Counted from the stretch's first letter, positions 53,470 through 63,067 are shown. The stretch: DNA of 64,000 bases from an uncultured Sphingomonadaceae bacterium (GCA_947501695.1 CANMWO010000003.1:87001-151000); one strand, 5' to 3'. Program-made: numbers and translations. Notes: a model not told the origin generated them from the sequence alone.

Positions 53470-54246
53470 TTAAGGCCGCGAAATCATCCCACCATCAAGC
53501 GCAATGGTCTGACCTATCAACCACGACGACGCTCGTGAACATAGATATAGCGCCGTACCCGCAATATCTTCCGGCGCCCCCATACGCCCACGCGGAATCT
53601 GCGAAATAGCCATTTTCGTCATTCCGTCATTCTCAACAATCTGCTTCGTCATGTTGCTCGGAAAAAAACCGGGGGCAATCGCATTTACGTTGATATGGTA
53701 CGAAGCCAAATCGGTCGCCAGATGCTCGGTCAGATGGATCACACCGGATTTACTTGCGGAATAAGCATAGGTCGGCATGCCCGAATTGCGGATGCCGTTA
53801 ATTGACGCAATATTGATGACCCGCGCCGGATCATCTGGATTGCCCGATGCTTTGAGCAGCGGCAGGAACTTCTGGGTCGCAAAGAATATCGCCTTGATGT
53901 TGATATCCATCACCTTGTCCCAACCTTTCTCGGGAAAGTCCTCAATCGGGGCGGCCCAGTTGGCACCGGCATTGTTGATCAGGATATCAACCTTGCTCTC
54001 CCGTTCGCTGATTGCGGCAACAAAGGCTTCAATGCCTTCGACATTCGACAGGTCAGCGGGAATGGCGATGCATTCGCCCAGCTTAGAGAGCTCCTCCGCC
54101 ATCGCCATCAATCGCTCTTCCTTGCGCGCGGTGATATAGACTTTCGCTCCGTTCTCCACCAAACCGCGCGCCATCATCGCGCCAATGCCGCTTGATCCGC
54201 CAGAAACAACGGCGACTTTGCCGCTCACGTCAAATAGGCTCTTCAT
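53470..54246 (-). CDS. SDR family NAD(P)-dependent oxidoreductase
   Basis: 258 residues from ATG 54246 (CAGGAGAG upstream). Cofactor motif SGGSSGIGAM (about 15-24), NNAG at 91-94, and catalytic Ser148, Tyr162 and Lys166 (YSASK). Classical SDR of the 3-oxoacyl reductase/glucose dehydrogenase-like type. The alcohol or ketone substrate is unknown. Confidence 0.9.
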   Translation of the reverse strand: MKSLFDVSGKVAVVSGGSSGIGAMMARGLVENGAKVYITARKEERLMAMAEELSKLGECIAIPADLSNVEGIEAFVAAISERESKVDILINNAGANWAAPIEDFPEKGWDKVMDINIKAIFFATQKFLPLLKASGNPDDPARVINIASINGIRNSGMPTYAYSASKSGVIHLTEHLATDLASYHINVNAIAPGFFPSNMTKQIVENDGMTKMAISQIPRGRMGAPEDIAGTALYLCSRASSWLIGQTIALDGGMISRP

Positions 54247-54591
54247 ATGCTCTCCTGTATGCTGATTTCGATGGGCGTATCCATTCCACAGCATTGCACG
54301 CTTGTCACGCGTGTTGAGCGCTTGGCCTTCTGCGGCTCTTACAGTATCTATTTGGGGGCGTTGGAGTTTTATTTGGCGTGTTAGTTAGAAATTTGGTTCC
54401 GAAAAACTTTGCCATTTGTTGAACGACGTTTTCGGCGCGTCAGGCCACCCTTGCTCGCGCTGCGGGATTTTTGCCGACGCCGATCCACCGGATCGGCTCT
54501 GCTTGGCAAAAATGGTGGACAGGATAGGATGGGTTCCTGTTTTCGACTTTCGTTCAAAAACGTTAGAAATGTGTGACATATTTCGCCTTTG

Positions 54592-54621
54592 TGTAGCAAG
54601 GTATGTAGCAAAGTGTAGCAA
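54592..54621. promoter_or_regulatory. three direct repeats of TGTAGCAA
   Basis: TGTAGCAA at 54592-54599, 54604-54611 and 54614-54621, spaced 12 and 10 bases, close to one helical turn each. They lie in the 720-base gap between the SDR and lipase genes, which holds no supported gene. The spacing is what a protein binding one DNA face would use. Confidence 0.5.
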
Positions 54622-54886
54622 GCGTATCAGAGGAATGAATCTCTATATCTTCTGGCGGTGAAATCTTTGATCATTGCTGGTAAAAAATCCTCAAAGTCTA
54701 ACATTCGACTCGATGTAATTTCTCCTTCTGCTTGAGTAGCTTGGAAACGTGAATGGTCAATTGGTGATGCATTAAACCGGCAGGTCGATGCAATCGGTTG
54801 CACAAGAACGCGATTTGCGTTCCGTTGCTTTTCTTTTCAAAGGGCTATTATCTTACGCCCAATTTCAGGACAAAGCAGCCGACGTT

Positions 54887-54921
54887 CTAACGTCTGCTTT
54901 GGGCGCAAAAGCGGACACTAA
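54887..54921 (-). repeat. dispersed palindromic repeat, single unit A, inverted (copy h)
   Basis: CTAACGTCTGCTTT, loop GGGCGC, AAAAGCGGACACTAA. It carries the GGGCGC loop of unit A in reverse orientation, with one arm change (GTCTGC). Located 46 bases beyond the lipase stop. Confidence 0.85.
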
Positions 54922-54967
54922 CATTTGACGATAGAACCGTGGAAATCAGCTATCGAAGCCTTTTTCC

Positions 54968-56233
54968 TCAAAAGGGCAAATTTCCACAATTACCTTCCAG
55001 TTCTTTTCCAGCGAAAACCGATTGCACAAATGGCAGTGTGTCTCCTGTAGAACCAGGAACGACGGCGCGATGGTCTAGATCAGGATATAGTTTGGACACA
55101 ATGTTCGATCCCGCTTTGCAGGCACCTTTCACCAAGGCCGCCTGCATCCGCGGCGGGGTATCCCGGTCTTTTCCGCCTGTCCCGATGAACGTTGGAACGG
55201 GCAGCTTCAGGGTTGGATAACCCATTTTGGAAAAGGCAGCCAAGAGATGCTCTGTAGGCGGTTTTTTGAATACCCGATTATAGGTTAGCTGTTCCTTGAT
55301 GACGCGGGCTTTGACATCCTTGTGGCAGGTATTTTGTACCGATTGAGCAATTGGAAGGACATCATCTGAAACATAGTCAGTCAGTTTGAACTCGGGATTG
55401 ATGCGCTGCACCAAGGAGAGAGCGAGCATGTTGTATCCGAGCATCGGGTCGACACGGTCTGGCGGTCGAGATTCTTGGAGGGCAACCAGAGCTTTGGGAG
55501 AAAAATAGGGCACACCCGTCGCTACGACCCCTGCTATTTCGACACCAGACGCATAGTCGGCGGCATAGGCGGCTGTTGCCACTGCTGCGCCAGCGCCCTG
55601 AGATTGTCCAAACAGGACGACCTTTTTCGATACTGGAAAATCGGCCGATTGTACCGCTTTGATGATATCAAGATTACTATAGGCTTCCGGACGTGTGGCG
55701 AGATACGGATGTGTTCCCGGGGTTCCCAGACCCTGATAATCTGACGCTACGACCGCATATCCATTTTCAAGCCAGAATTTGAGATGAGTTCGATCTTGTT
55801 CTTGGCGTCCGTTCCAGGACGGCGCGCAAATATCAGCTATTCCAACGGTTCCGTGCGTCCATGCCATTAGCGGCCAACCACCTTCTGGCGCAGTGCCTTC
55901 AGGCAAAAACAACACACCTGAAACAGCAACGCGTTCTTTCCCATCCAAGCCATCTGTCGACGAATATAATAGGCGGATGTTTTCTCCGGCACCGGGATTA
56001 GATTGTTGCTTGTTCAGTGGTTCTTGACGAAGAAGTCTGCCCGGTTGCGCAATTTCGCCGCCGAATTGATAGAAGTCAGACAAGTAACTATCACCCAGCA
56101 TCATATTAGTGGGCTTGCTAATCGTTGTTACTGGAGGTTCATCGAGAGGGGTAGTGCAGCCGGAAAGAGAGGCGAACGCTACGAGCGCCATAGCCGCTAT
56201 TCTTGTTCTCAAAGATCTAGTTCTTCTGCTCAT
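54968..56233 (-). CDS. secreted lipase family lipoprotein (alpha/beta hydrolase)
   Basis: 421 residues. Signal peptide with lipobox LSGC (Cys26), then an alpha/beta hydrolase domain of the LIP/secretory lipase type: THGTVG oxyanion region, nucleophile Ser211 in LFGQSQGAG, a late Asp in GTGGKDRDTPP and His in LDHRAVVPGS. Several Cys could form disulfides. It would hydrolyse esters at the cell surface. Upstream lie acyl-CoA dehydrogenase genes on the same strand, which could use the released acid. Confidence 0.88.
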   Translation of the reverse strand: MSRRTRSLRTRIAAMALVAFASLSGCTTPLDEPPVTTISKPTNMMLGDSYLSDFYQFGGEIAQPGRLLRQEPLNKQQSNPGAGENIRLLYSSTDGLDGKERVAVSGVLFLPEGTAPEGGWPLMAWTHGTVGIADICAPSWNGRQEQDRTHLKFWLENGYAVVASDYQGLGTPGTHPYLATRPEAYSNLDIIKAVQSADFPVSKKVVLFGQSQGAGAAVATAAYAADYASGVEIAGVVATGVPYFSPKALVALQESRPPDRVDPMLGYNMLALSLVQRINPEFKLTDYVSDDVLPIAQSVQNTCHKDVKARVIKEQLTYNRVFKKPPTEHLLAAFSKMGYPTLKLPVPTFIGTGGKDRDTPPRMQAALVKGACKAGSNIVSKLYPDLDHRAVVPGSTGDTLPFVQSVFAGKELEGNCGNLPF

Positions 56234-56256
56234 TTTCGACTCCTACTTGGGCTGGA

Positions 56257-57459
56257 TCAACTCGATTTCACGTCCCGGAAAGCGACGTCACGATCCAGAT
56301 CCGGTTCTTTAGGCAGGTTGAGCACCCGCTCGGCTATGATGTTCTTTTGAATCTGGTCGGTGCCGCCGCCGATACTGTTCATATAGGCTTTGGCGGCATC
56401 GAAATTGATGTTGGCTGCGTCCGGATAATCGTCGCCATCAAGCAACGCCGCATTGCCGAGCAAATCTGTTGCTATCGCCGCCTCACCATGCTGAACGCGT
56501 GACATCGCGAGTTTGCCTAGCGACATTAAAGAGGACGATCCGTTGGTCATTATCTCTTGTTTCGCCCGCTGCATGTTCAAGCCGTTAAGCTCTCGATAGG
56601 CCAACGCTTGGGCGATTTTTTGGCGAACAGTCGGATCGTCATATTTCTCATATTTACGCGCCAGTGTGATCAATTGTGGTTCGCTATCCGCCTTTGATTT
56701 GCCGCGACGCTCGGTAATCCCTTGCCCCATGATCAACCGTTCATAGGCAATAGCGGTCTGGAACGAAGTCCAACCTTCATTGAGATTACCGATAATATGC
56801 GATGCGGGAACGCGGGCCTCTGTGATGAAGACCTCGTTAAATTCGGACTCGCCTGTAATCTGATTAATCGGTTTAACCTCGACGCCATCCTGTTTCATAG
56901 GGAACAGAAAGAACGTAATGCCGCGATGCTTGGGAACATCCCAATCTGTACGTGTCAGCAGCATCCCATATTCGGCTTCCTGAGCATTGGAAGTCCAGAT
57001 TTTCTGACCTGTGATGATAAAATCATCGCCATCAGGGATCGCTTTTGTCCTCACACCCGCAAGATCGGAACCAGCATTAGGTTCCGAATAGAGCAGACAG
57101 CATATCGGGCCGGTAAGCATGACCGGCAGCATCGCGCGTTTTAATTCCTCGCTGCCGACTTTGAACACCGTAATGGCACCCAAATGAAAGCGATCACGGG
57201 CGGAGCCTTGGGCTTTACGCTTTGCAAATGCCTTTTCGATGATACCGGATTGTTTTTGGGAAAGGCCAAGTCCGTAATATTCCGTTGGCCAGGATGGCAC
57301 GCAAAAACCTGCTTCAAAAACCTTGGTTAGCCATGCCTTTTCATCATAGCTATCCTCGCCTTTCGCGCAGCGTTTTTCGGAATCCCAATGCTGGTCCAGC
57401 CAAGCCTCGACGACACTGTTAATATCTTCGGGGGATGCGCTTCGATCCAATATAGCCAT
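56257..57459 (-). CDS. acyl-CoA dehydrogenase (subunit 2 of a pair)
   Basis: 400 residues from ATG 57459, whose A overlaps the stop of the upstream dehydrogenase (TAATG). The middle domain has LYSEPNAGSDLAGVRTKA and the FAD-binding ITGQKIWTSNAQEAEYGMLLTR; the C-terminal helices end with GGGTDQIQKNIIAERVLNLPKEP. Family members oxidise acyl-CoA at alpha-beta. The tight pairing with another, divergent dehydrogenase gene suggests an alpha2-beta2 enzyme like those used for steroid side chains or dicarboxyl-CoA. Confidence 0.92.
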   Translation of the reverse strand: MAILDRSASPEDINSVVEAWLDQHWDSEKRCAKGEDSYDEKAWLTKVFEAGFCVPSWPTEYYGLGLSQKQSGIIEKAFAKRKAQGSARDRFHLGAITVFKVGSEELKRAMLPVMLTGPICCLLYSEPNAGSDLAGVRTKAIPDGDDFIITGQKIWTSNAQEAEYGMLLTRTDWDVPKHRGITFFLFPMKQDGVEVKPINQITGESEFNEVFITEARVPASHIIGNLNEGWTSFQTAIAYERLIMGQGITERRGKSKADSEPQLITLARKYEKYDDPTVRQKIAQALAYRELNGLNMQRAKQEIMTNGSSSLMSLGKLAMSRVQHGEAAIATDLLGNAALLDGDDYPDAANINFDAAKAYMNSIGGGTDQIQKNIIAERVLNLPKEPDLDRDVAFRDVKSS

Positions 57460-58565
57460 TATGCTGCCTCCCGGCTTTTCAGGTAATGCTCGCGATGCTC
57501 GTCCGAACTGCCAAAGAGGGACAGTCCTGCTCGGGCACGCCGCCAATAGAGATGCGCGATATGTTCTTCGGTATAGGCGATGCCGCCGTGCATTTGGATC
57601 GCTTGCGCTGAGACGGTTCTGAATGCATCTTTGCAGGTAAAGGCGGCCAGCGAGACAAATTTTTCTGCGCTCGACGAGCCAGAATCTAGCGCTTTCGCCG
57701 CAGCAAGGGCCGCAGAGGTCCCGGACTCGACTTCAACCAGAAGGTCTGCTGCCATATGTTTTATCGCCTGAAAGGAACCAATAGGACGACCGAACTGATA
57801 GCGGGTACGCAGATATTCCATCGTTATATCAAAAATAGCGCGTGTCGCTCCAGCCTGCTCGGCAGCGACGGCAGCCACACCACGCATACGCACCTGATTG
57901 ATGCCCTCTGCATCCATGTCTTCCAATTTAATCGCCTCTGCATCAGAGAAATTGAGCGTGAATAAACGTTGCGCGGGATCGTTGGTGGACAAGCGTTCCG
58001 CAGAAACAGCATCCGATGCTGTCACAAGGTAAGCGGAATCAACGCCGTCTTCTTTCAAACCAAGTAAATGATAATCTGCAACGCCAGCGTGAGACACAAA
58101 CGAGACTTGGCCATTCATAACCCAACTGTCCCCAGAGAGTTCTGCGGACAGGCTATGACCATCATCGGACAGTGATACAAAATCGCCGGTTCCGCCTATG
58201 GAGACAGTAAGTTGACCCGCCGCAATTTTCTGTAGCAAGTCTTGTTTGATAGGGTCCGGTACAAAGCGTGCGATCATTTCCGCGGCAACAACACATGTAG
58301 AAGCAAACGGAACGGGTACCAGCTTTCGGCCGACTTCTTCCATCACCAGCGCAACATCTGTTGCGCCGCCGCCAACGCCGTCGAAATCTTCCGAGATAGC
58401 AATACCGAGCAATCCCATCTCGGCCATCTGTTGCCAGATAGAATTATCATATCCTCGATCACTGGCGATACCGGCACGCAGTTTTTCTTGATCAGCTTCG
58501 GCTTCAAGGTACCGAGAAAATCCGTCTCTTAATGCTTGACGATCTTCGTCAGATATCTGGCTCAT
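57459..58565 (-). CDS. acyl-CoA dehydrogenase (subunit 1 of a pair)
   Basis: 368 residues from ATG 58565. N-terminal LLGIAISEDFDGVGGGATDVALVMEEVG and C-terminal AIQMHGGIAYTEEHIAHLYWRRARA mark the family, but the middle domain is shorter and more divergent than in the partner, as in the weaker subunit of heteromeric enzymes. The frame opens at 58604 without extra homology. Diverges from a TetR gene across a palindrome at 58643. Confidence 0.9.
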   Translation of the reverse strand: MSQISDEDRQALRDGFSRYLEAEADQEKLRAGIASDRGYDNSIWQQMAEMGLLGIAISEDFDGVGGGATDVALVMEEVGRKLVPVPFASTCVVAAEMIARFVPDPIKQDLLQKIAAGQLTVSIGGTGDFVSLSDDGHSLSAELSGDSWVMNGQVSFVSHAGVADYHLLGLKEDGVDSAYLVTASDAVSAERLSTNDPAQRLFTLNFSDAEAIKLEDMDAEGINQVRMRGVAAVAAEQAGATRAIFDITMEYLRTRYQFGRPIGSFQAIKHMAADLLVEVESGTSAALAAAKALDSGSSSAEKFVSLAAFTCKDAFRTVSAQAIQMHGGIAYTEEHIAHLYWRRARAGLSLFGSSDEHREHYLKSREAA

Positions 58566-58642
58566 GTGGCTATGTTTCCCTTGCTCTGCATGCTGGATTT
58601 TCAACTTTACAAATCTGTAATTTTATTTCATATCGTCAAAAG

Positions 58643-58656
58643 CGAACAGCTGTTCG
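58643..58656. promoter_or_regulatory. 14-bp palindrome CGAACAGCTGTTCG, candidate TetR operator
   Basis: Perfect palindrome midway in the 148-base gap between the acyl-CoA dehydrogenase pair (start 58565, minus) and the TetR gene (start 58714, plus). The position fits a regulator that represses both directions. Confidence 0.7.
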
Positions 58657-58713
58657 TGTTTTAGGCGTACGAGATTTGAGAAGTCAAGTTGTTGTTAAGA
58701 GGGAGGGAGTTGC

Positions 58714-59355
58714 ATGTCGATTGATGCCAGAAAAATGCCAAAATCCGCGACCTTGCGACGCACCCCTCGACAGAATCGCGGAAAAGAAAGCCAAACCAAG
58801 ATATTGGATGGTGCACGGAAAATCCTATCTCAAGACGGATTCGAAAAGTTCAGCATGCGCCGAATATCGGCAGTGTCTGGTGTCGGCCTCAGTACAATTT
58901 ACGATTATTTTCCGAGCAAGACTTCTGTCCTTCACACTTTGCTTGAAGAGCGCTTGAAGCTGAGACTCAAGATTTTTGATCGCACCATCGCTGCAATACC
59001 GGCAGATGCAAAGCTCGGCGAGTTTATCGAGAGCTACCTCGGCTCCATGCGCAAAGAAGGCTTCTGGTCCATATACGACATTGGTTTGCGCAACGCTGCC
59101 ACGCTTGAGGAAAGCCTAAAGAGCTTGCTCCAATGGTATGAAGCGGAAACCATTGATCGCTATGTCCAAGCTTTACGATCTGCTGGATCGAAATGGTCCG
59201 GGAATGATCTTCGGACCACAGCATCCTATTTACTATCAATCTCAGCTCAATTTGAACCGGGAGTGATAGTGCAGGAGGATAAGAACAGTCGAAAGCTCAC
59301 CTCGGAACTGGTTCAACACACATTTTCAACCATTCTAAGAAAGGTGCTTAATTAA
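58714..59355 (+). CDS. TetR family transcriptional regulator
   Basis: 213 residues. HTH region at about 25-75: TKILDGARKILSQDGF, ISAVSGVGLSTIYDYFPSK. The N-terminus is basic. GAGGGAGGGAG precedes the ATG. Next to a likely operator and divergent from the acyl-CoA dehydrogenases, it probably responds to an acyl-CoA or the free substrate. Confidence 0.92.
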   Translation: MSIDARKMPKSATLRRTPRQNRGKESQTKILDGARKILSQDGFEKFSMRRISAVSGVGLSTIYDYFPSKTSVLHTLLEERLKLRLKIFDRTIAAIPADAKLGEFIESYLGSMRKEGFWSIYDIGLRNAATLEESLKSLLQWYEAETIDRYVQALRSAGSKWSGNDLRTTASYLLSISAQFEPGVIVQEDKNSRKLTSELVQHTFSTILRKVLN

Positions 59356-59440
59356 AGCCATCGCGGCAGCGCGAATAAAATCACTATTTTTTCTTAAAAA
59401 CTACCAAAAAAATTTGGAAATATCGTCAGGGAGAACAACT

Positions 59441-62023
59441 ATGAAGACATTTAACAAGATACTTATGGCCGCCATGTGCAGCACAGCGATAACCGCGCCT
59501 GCATATGCGCAAGACCAGGATGGGGCAGAAACTGTTGATGACAATGTCATCATCGTGACCGCCACCCGCCGCGCACAAGATGTCCAGGACATTCCTATTG
59601 CTGTGACCGCAGTTAGCCCAGTTCAGCTCGAACAGCAGGGCGTTGTAAACGTCCAGAATATCGGCAGCGTTTCGCCAAGCTTCTCAACTTCCAATGCACA
59701 AACCGCATCCGGCACGGTCGTTCTTCGCATAAGAGGCGTCGGCACAACATCTAACAACATCGGTTTTGAATCGGCGGTGGGCATTTTCGTAGACGGTGCA
59801 TATCAATCTCGCCCCGGCGTCGCGCTTGGCGAGTTTGTTGACGTCGAGCGGGTTGAAGTGCTGCGCGGTCCTCAGGGAACTTTGTTTGGTCGTAACACCT
59901 CAGCTGGTGCATTAAATATCACTAATAAACGGCCTGACCTTGATGAGTTTGGCGGCTTTGTGAATGCAACCTATGGCAATTTTGATCATATCAGTGTGCA
60001 GGGCGCAATTAACGCGCCGATTATTGAAGACACGCTAGCCTTCCGTCTAACCGGTGCATACCGCCAACGCGATGGCTTTGTTGACGTCGTGGACAGCACG
60101 GGCAACAAGATTGCAGAATCCAACGAAACCGATCAATATCTCGTTCGTGGGCAGCTTGGTTTTGAAAGCGAAAGCGGAATCACGGCACGGTTGATCGGCG
60201 ATTATTCGCAGAGCACAGCAAGTTGTTGCAGCGCAGTCGAAGTTCTGCGTTCCGGCGTTGAAACCTCTGGCCTTTTTGCTGCTGTAGGACTTGGACTGCG
60301 CGGCGGACAAGCGGGCGTTAACGCAGCGACCACCCCATTTGATACCGTAAATGTACAACGTGCGCTTGATGACAGGCTATCTACGGAGAGCTTCCCATCC
60401 GACAGCAAAATAAGCCAGTGGGGCATAACAGGAGAAGTGGAAGTCCCATTGGGAGACAATGCTGATATTATCTACATTGGTTCCTATCGGGAATTTGAGG
60501 CACGAAATGCTTATGATTCCGATTTCTCCGGTCTAGATATATTCAATGTCTTACCTGACGTCGGCGCGGGCGGTGGCACGGAAATTAACACCATGACCCA
60601 TGAATTGCGCGTTCAAGGCGAAGCCTTTGACGGAGCGCTAAATTGGTTGGTCGGCGGATATTATTCCGATGAAGATATCAGTCAGACAGCGAATTTTGGG
60701 CTGGGCACCGATTATGATCGTCTGGTCGGGGCATTGCTGGGTGCAGGAACTGGCGGTGCAACGCTTAACCCGGCGAGCCCGATATTCTTGGGCGCAACAC
60801 CGCTTCAAACACTGACAGGTGTTGATCCTGCGACAGTGCGTACGGCAAATCGCTACACACAAAATTCGAAAAGCTGGTCCGTCTTTACCCACAACACACT
60901 GGAAGTAGCGCAAGGTTTGAAACTGACTGTTGGTCTGCGCTATTCTGACGAAAGCAAAGATGGATCCTTTAGCCAGCCATTTATCAACAACAATCTGTGC
61001 CCGGCAACCTTGGGTCAGATCGGAGCAGGAAATGTTCCGGCTCCTCTGATCAACAATATTTTCGGATTAGGTTGCTTTGCCTTTACGGCCCCGGCGATCG
61101 GATCTGATGCCAACCCGTTCCCGCTGCCGCGTCCGTTCGACTCCACGTTTAGCGATGAAGAGTTGATCTATACGGGTAAGGTATCCTATGAGTTTGCATC
61201 GCCGATTACGGTTTATGCCAGCTTCACGCATGGCTATAAATCAGGTGGTTTCAACCTTGACTCCACTGCTGCAGCAGGCGGTGCTGATCCGCGTTTTGCT
61301 TCCGAGGAAGTGGATGCCTATGAAGTCGGCCTGAAAGCCAAATTCCTCGATAATGCGGTAACTTTGAATGTTGCTGGTTTCCACGAGGAATTCACCAACT
61401 TCCAAGTTCTGGAATTTACCGGTGCGCAGTTTACGACGTTTAACGTACCAGTTGCCAAATCGACTGGTGTTGAACTTGAGACAGTTATCCGTCCAGACGA
61501 CAATTTCACCATCAATGGCGGGCTTACATACACAGATGCCAGATATCCTAACAACTGTGCAGGTAGTCTGACATCTCCGAATGTTATCAACCTATGCGGT
61601 AACTCGCTAACCAATGCACCGAAATGGGTTGGGATCATGGGTGCAACCTATGATCGTGATTTGGGCAGCAGCCTGAAGTTCTTTGTGAACGCCCAGCTCC
61701 GTATGGAAAGCGATCGCCGCACCTCAACCCAAGCGAGCTTGGTTCCAAATGCTGCGCAAATTACTGCAGCTGGAAGCGTTCAAGCCGCAGCGGCTGCAAC
61801 AGCGTTGAACCCGTTTGATATTCAAGACAGCAATATCAAGATCAACATGCGTGCCGGTATCGGCGACATTAACGACGCATGGGGCATCGAAGCCTGGGTA
61901 ACGAACCTGACCAACGAAATCACTCGCGGTGTTACCTTTAACACTGTGCTGCGGTCCGGTTCACGGTCTGCATTCGTTCAGGAACCACGGATGTTTGGCC
62001 TAACGCTTCGCGGCAAATTCTAG
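59441..62023 (+). CDS. TonB-dependent receptor
   Basis: 860 residues from ATG 59441 (CAGGGAG upstream). Signal peptide to about 24 (AYAQ), TonB box VIIVTATRR at about 36, plug with VDVERVEVLRGPQGTLFGRNTSAGALNITNKRP, and a barrel ending LTLRGKF. The VTATRR plus GRNTSAGA class in sphingomonads is often associated with uptake of hydrophobic or aromatic compounds. It follows the TetR gene on the same strand and may be co-regulated with the dehydrogenases and lipase. Confidence 0.93.
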   Translation: MKTFNKILMAAMCSTAITAPAYAQDQDGAETVDDNVIIVTATRRAQDVQDIPIAVTAVSPVQLEQQGVVNVQNIGSVSPSFSTSNAQTASGTVVLRIRGVGTTSNNIGFESAVGIFVDGAYQSRPGVALGEFVDVERVEVLRGPQGTLFGRNTSAGALNITNKRPDLDEFGGFVNATYGNFDHISVQGAINAPIIEDTLAFRLTGAYRQRDGFVDVVDSTGNKIAESNETDQYLVRGQLGFESESGITARLIGDYSQSTASCCSAVEVLRSGVETSGLFAAVGLGLRGGQAGVNAATTPFDTVNVQRALDDRLSTESFPSDSKISQWGITGEVEVPLGDNADIIYIGSYREFEARNAYDSDFSGLDIFNVLPDVGAGGGTEINTMTHELRVQGEAFDGALNWLVGGYYSDEDISQTANFGLGTDYDRLVGALLGAGTGGATLNPASPIFLGATPLQTLTGVDPATVRTANRYTQNSKSWSVFTHNTLEVAQGLKLTVGLRYSDESKDGSFSQPFINNNLCPATLGQIGAGNVPAPLINNIFGLGCFAFTAPAIGSDANPFPLPRPFDSTFSDEELIYTGKVSYEFASPITVYASFTHGYKSGGFNLDSTAAAGGADPRFASEEVDAYEVGLKAKFLDNAVTLNVAGFHEEFTNFQVLEFTGAQFTTFNVPVAKSTGVELETVIRPDDNFTINGGLTYTDARYPNNCAGSLTSPNVINLCGNSLTNAPKWVGIMGATYDRDLGSSLKFFVNAQLRMESDRRTSTQASLVPNAAQITAAGSVQAAAAATALNPFDIQDSNIKINMRAGIGDINDAWGIEAWVTNLTNEITRGVTFNTVLRSGSRSAFVQEPRMFGLTLRGKF

Positions 62024-62062
62024 AATAGCAAGTTTTGATCCTTCTCTCTCGTTGGATCAACT

Positions 62063-62102
62063 GAGGCGGCTGGTTGGGGAACCGGTCGCCTCTTTGCTTT
62101 TT
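62063..62102 (+). terminator. Rho-independent terminator after the TonB receptor
   Basis: A 13-bp stem with G-T pairs (GAGGCGGCTGGTT with AACCGGTCGCCTC, loop GGGG), followed by TTTGCTTTTT. Confidence 0.85.
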
Positions 62103-62121
62103 GGGACAAAGAGGCAATCAG

Positions 62122-62156
62122 CTAATGTCCGCTTTGGGCGCAAAAGCGGACATTAG
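62122..62156 (-). repeat. dispersed palindromic repeat, single unit A, inverted (copy i)
   Basis: CTAATGTCCGCTTT, loop GGGCGC, AAAAGCGGACATTAG: the best-preserved single A unit, with 14-base arms perfect except for loop-edge slippage. Located after the receptor terminator. Confidence 0.9.
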
Positions 62157-62235
62157 ATTTGGAAATTGCAATATTCTAGCGCCGCAAATAAACCGAGTAA
62201 TTGCGGTCCCAAGGCGGATCAGAAGCCTTGTGTAT

Positions 62236-62943
62236 TTAGGGAACAGCGACATCGTCATCGATAATCCGTTTCGGACGCACTTTGGCATAGCGGGATTGGG
62301 GTATCCAACTGCTTATCGTGCGCATTAGATGTGATGAGCCTGTGATCATCACACCGTCCTCGTCCATCGCATCGCGAATACCGATGTCACCCATCCAAAT
62401 TTCGGCCAGTGCAGCCAAGCTGCTTGAAATATAGAGGTCGACGTCCTTTCCAGGGTCATCTGTGCAAAGATCGACTGTATCGGCTTGAGCGATTAACCAC
62501 CACCTATTGTGCGTTTCGATATCGCTGAAGTTGACGCTGATGACGGTTTCACCATCCGGTAGTTCTTCGGTTTTAAGGGAGCGATGAAAATCCCACATGA
62601 AGCTTCCTGCATCGAGATCTTCGTCACGAATGCGTCGCCGCGCCCATCGCAGTCCCCATCGAGACATCTGGTCAATCAGCGGGGCCAATTCCCGCCCACA
62701 TCGCGTAAGATGATATTCGGTGGACTTCTCACTCGCATTTGATTTCTTGATGATCATGCCGTTCGTTTCCATCTGTTTGAGACGGTTACTGAGTACGGTG
62801 GGAGAAATACGCGGCAACGCGCTCTGGAAATCCTTATAACGTGAAGCGCCCATAAAGAACTCCCTGAGAATTAGGAGAATCCATCGATCACCGATCATAT
62901 CGGCGGCTTTTACAGCGGGGCATAAACTGCCGGAATTGTTCAT
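62236..62943 (-). CDS. HxlR family transcriptional regulator with C-terminal SCP2-like domain
   Basis: 235 residues from ATG 62943 (GAGGAAAC upstream). Winged helix at about 8-105: CPAVKAADMIGDRWILLILREFF, LPRISPTVLSNRLKQMETNGMI, YHLTRCGRELAPLI. The region after about 125 (VISVNFSDIETHNRWWLIAQADTVDL) resembles the sterol-carrier-like effector domain seen in long HxlR regulators. It diverges from the tautomerase gene across three inverted repeats. Confidence 0.88.
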   Translation of the reverse strand: MNNSGSLCPAVKAADMIGDRWILLILREFFMGASRYKDFQSALPRISPTVLSNRLKQMETNGMIIKKSNASEKSTEYHLTRCGRELAPLIDQMSRWGLRWARRRIRDEDLDAGSFMWDFHRSLKTEELPDGETVISVNFSDIETHNRWWLIAQADTVDLCTDDPGKDVDLYISSSLAALAEIWMGDIGIRDAMDEDGVMITGSSHLMRTISSWIPQSRYAKVRPKRIIDDDVAVP

Positions 62944-63012
62944 CGGGTTTCCTCTGCACACAACGTCACTACCAACACGATAGTGCAAAATCGCCAGTTT
63001 CCAACCCTAGCT

Positions 63013-63067
63013 GTAGTTACTACGCAATGTGTAGTGCGATCCTACGCCTTTCGTAGTGGCTTACTAC
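63013..63067. promoter_or_regulatory. three tandem GTAG/CTAC inverted repeats, candidate HxlR operator array
   Basis: GTAGT-T-ACTAC (63013-63023), GTAG-N7-CTAC (63031-63045) and GTAGT-N5-ACTAC (63053-63067), with centres 20 and 22 bases apart, that is two helical turns. They fill the gap between the HxlR gene and the tautomerase. Confidence 0.65.

Noticed and set aside
54592-54621. CRISPR array
   Set aside because: The three repeats are only 8 bases with 2-4 base gaps; no spacers and no cas genes.
54381-54621. Minus-strand frames of 76-78 residues in the SDR-lipase gap
   Set aside because: Cys/Ser/Arg-rich, start codons lie inside the TGTAGCAA array, no ribosome binding site; more likely non-coding.
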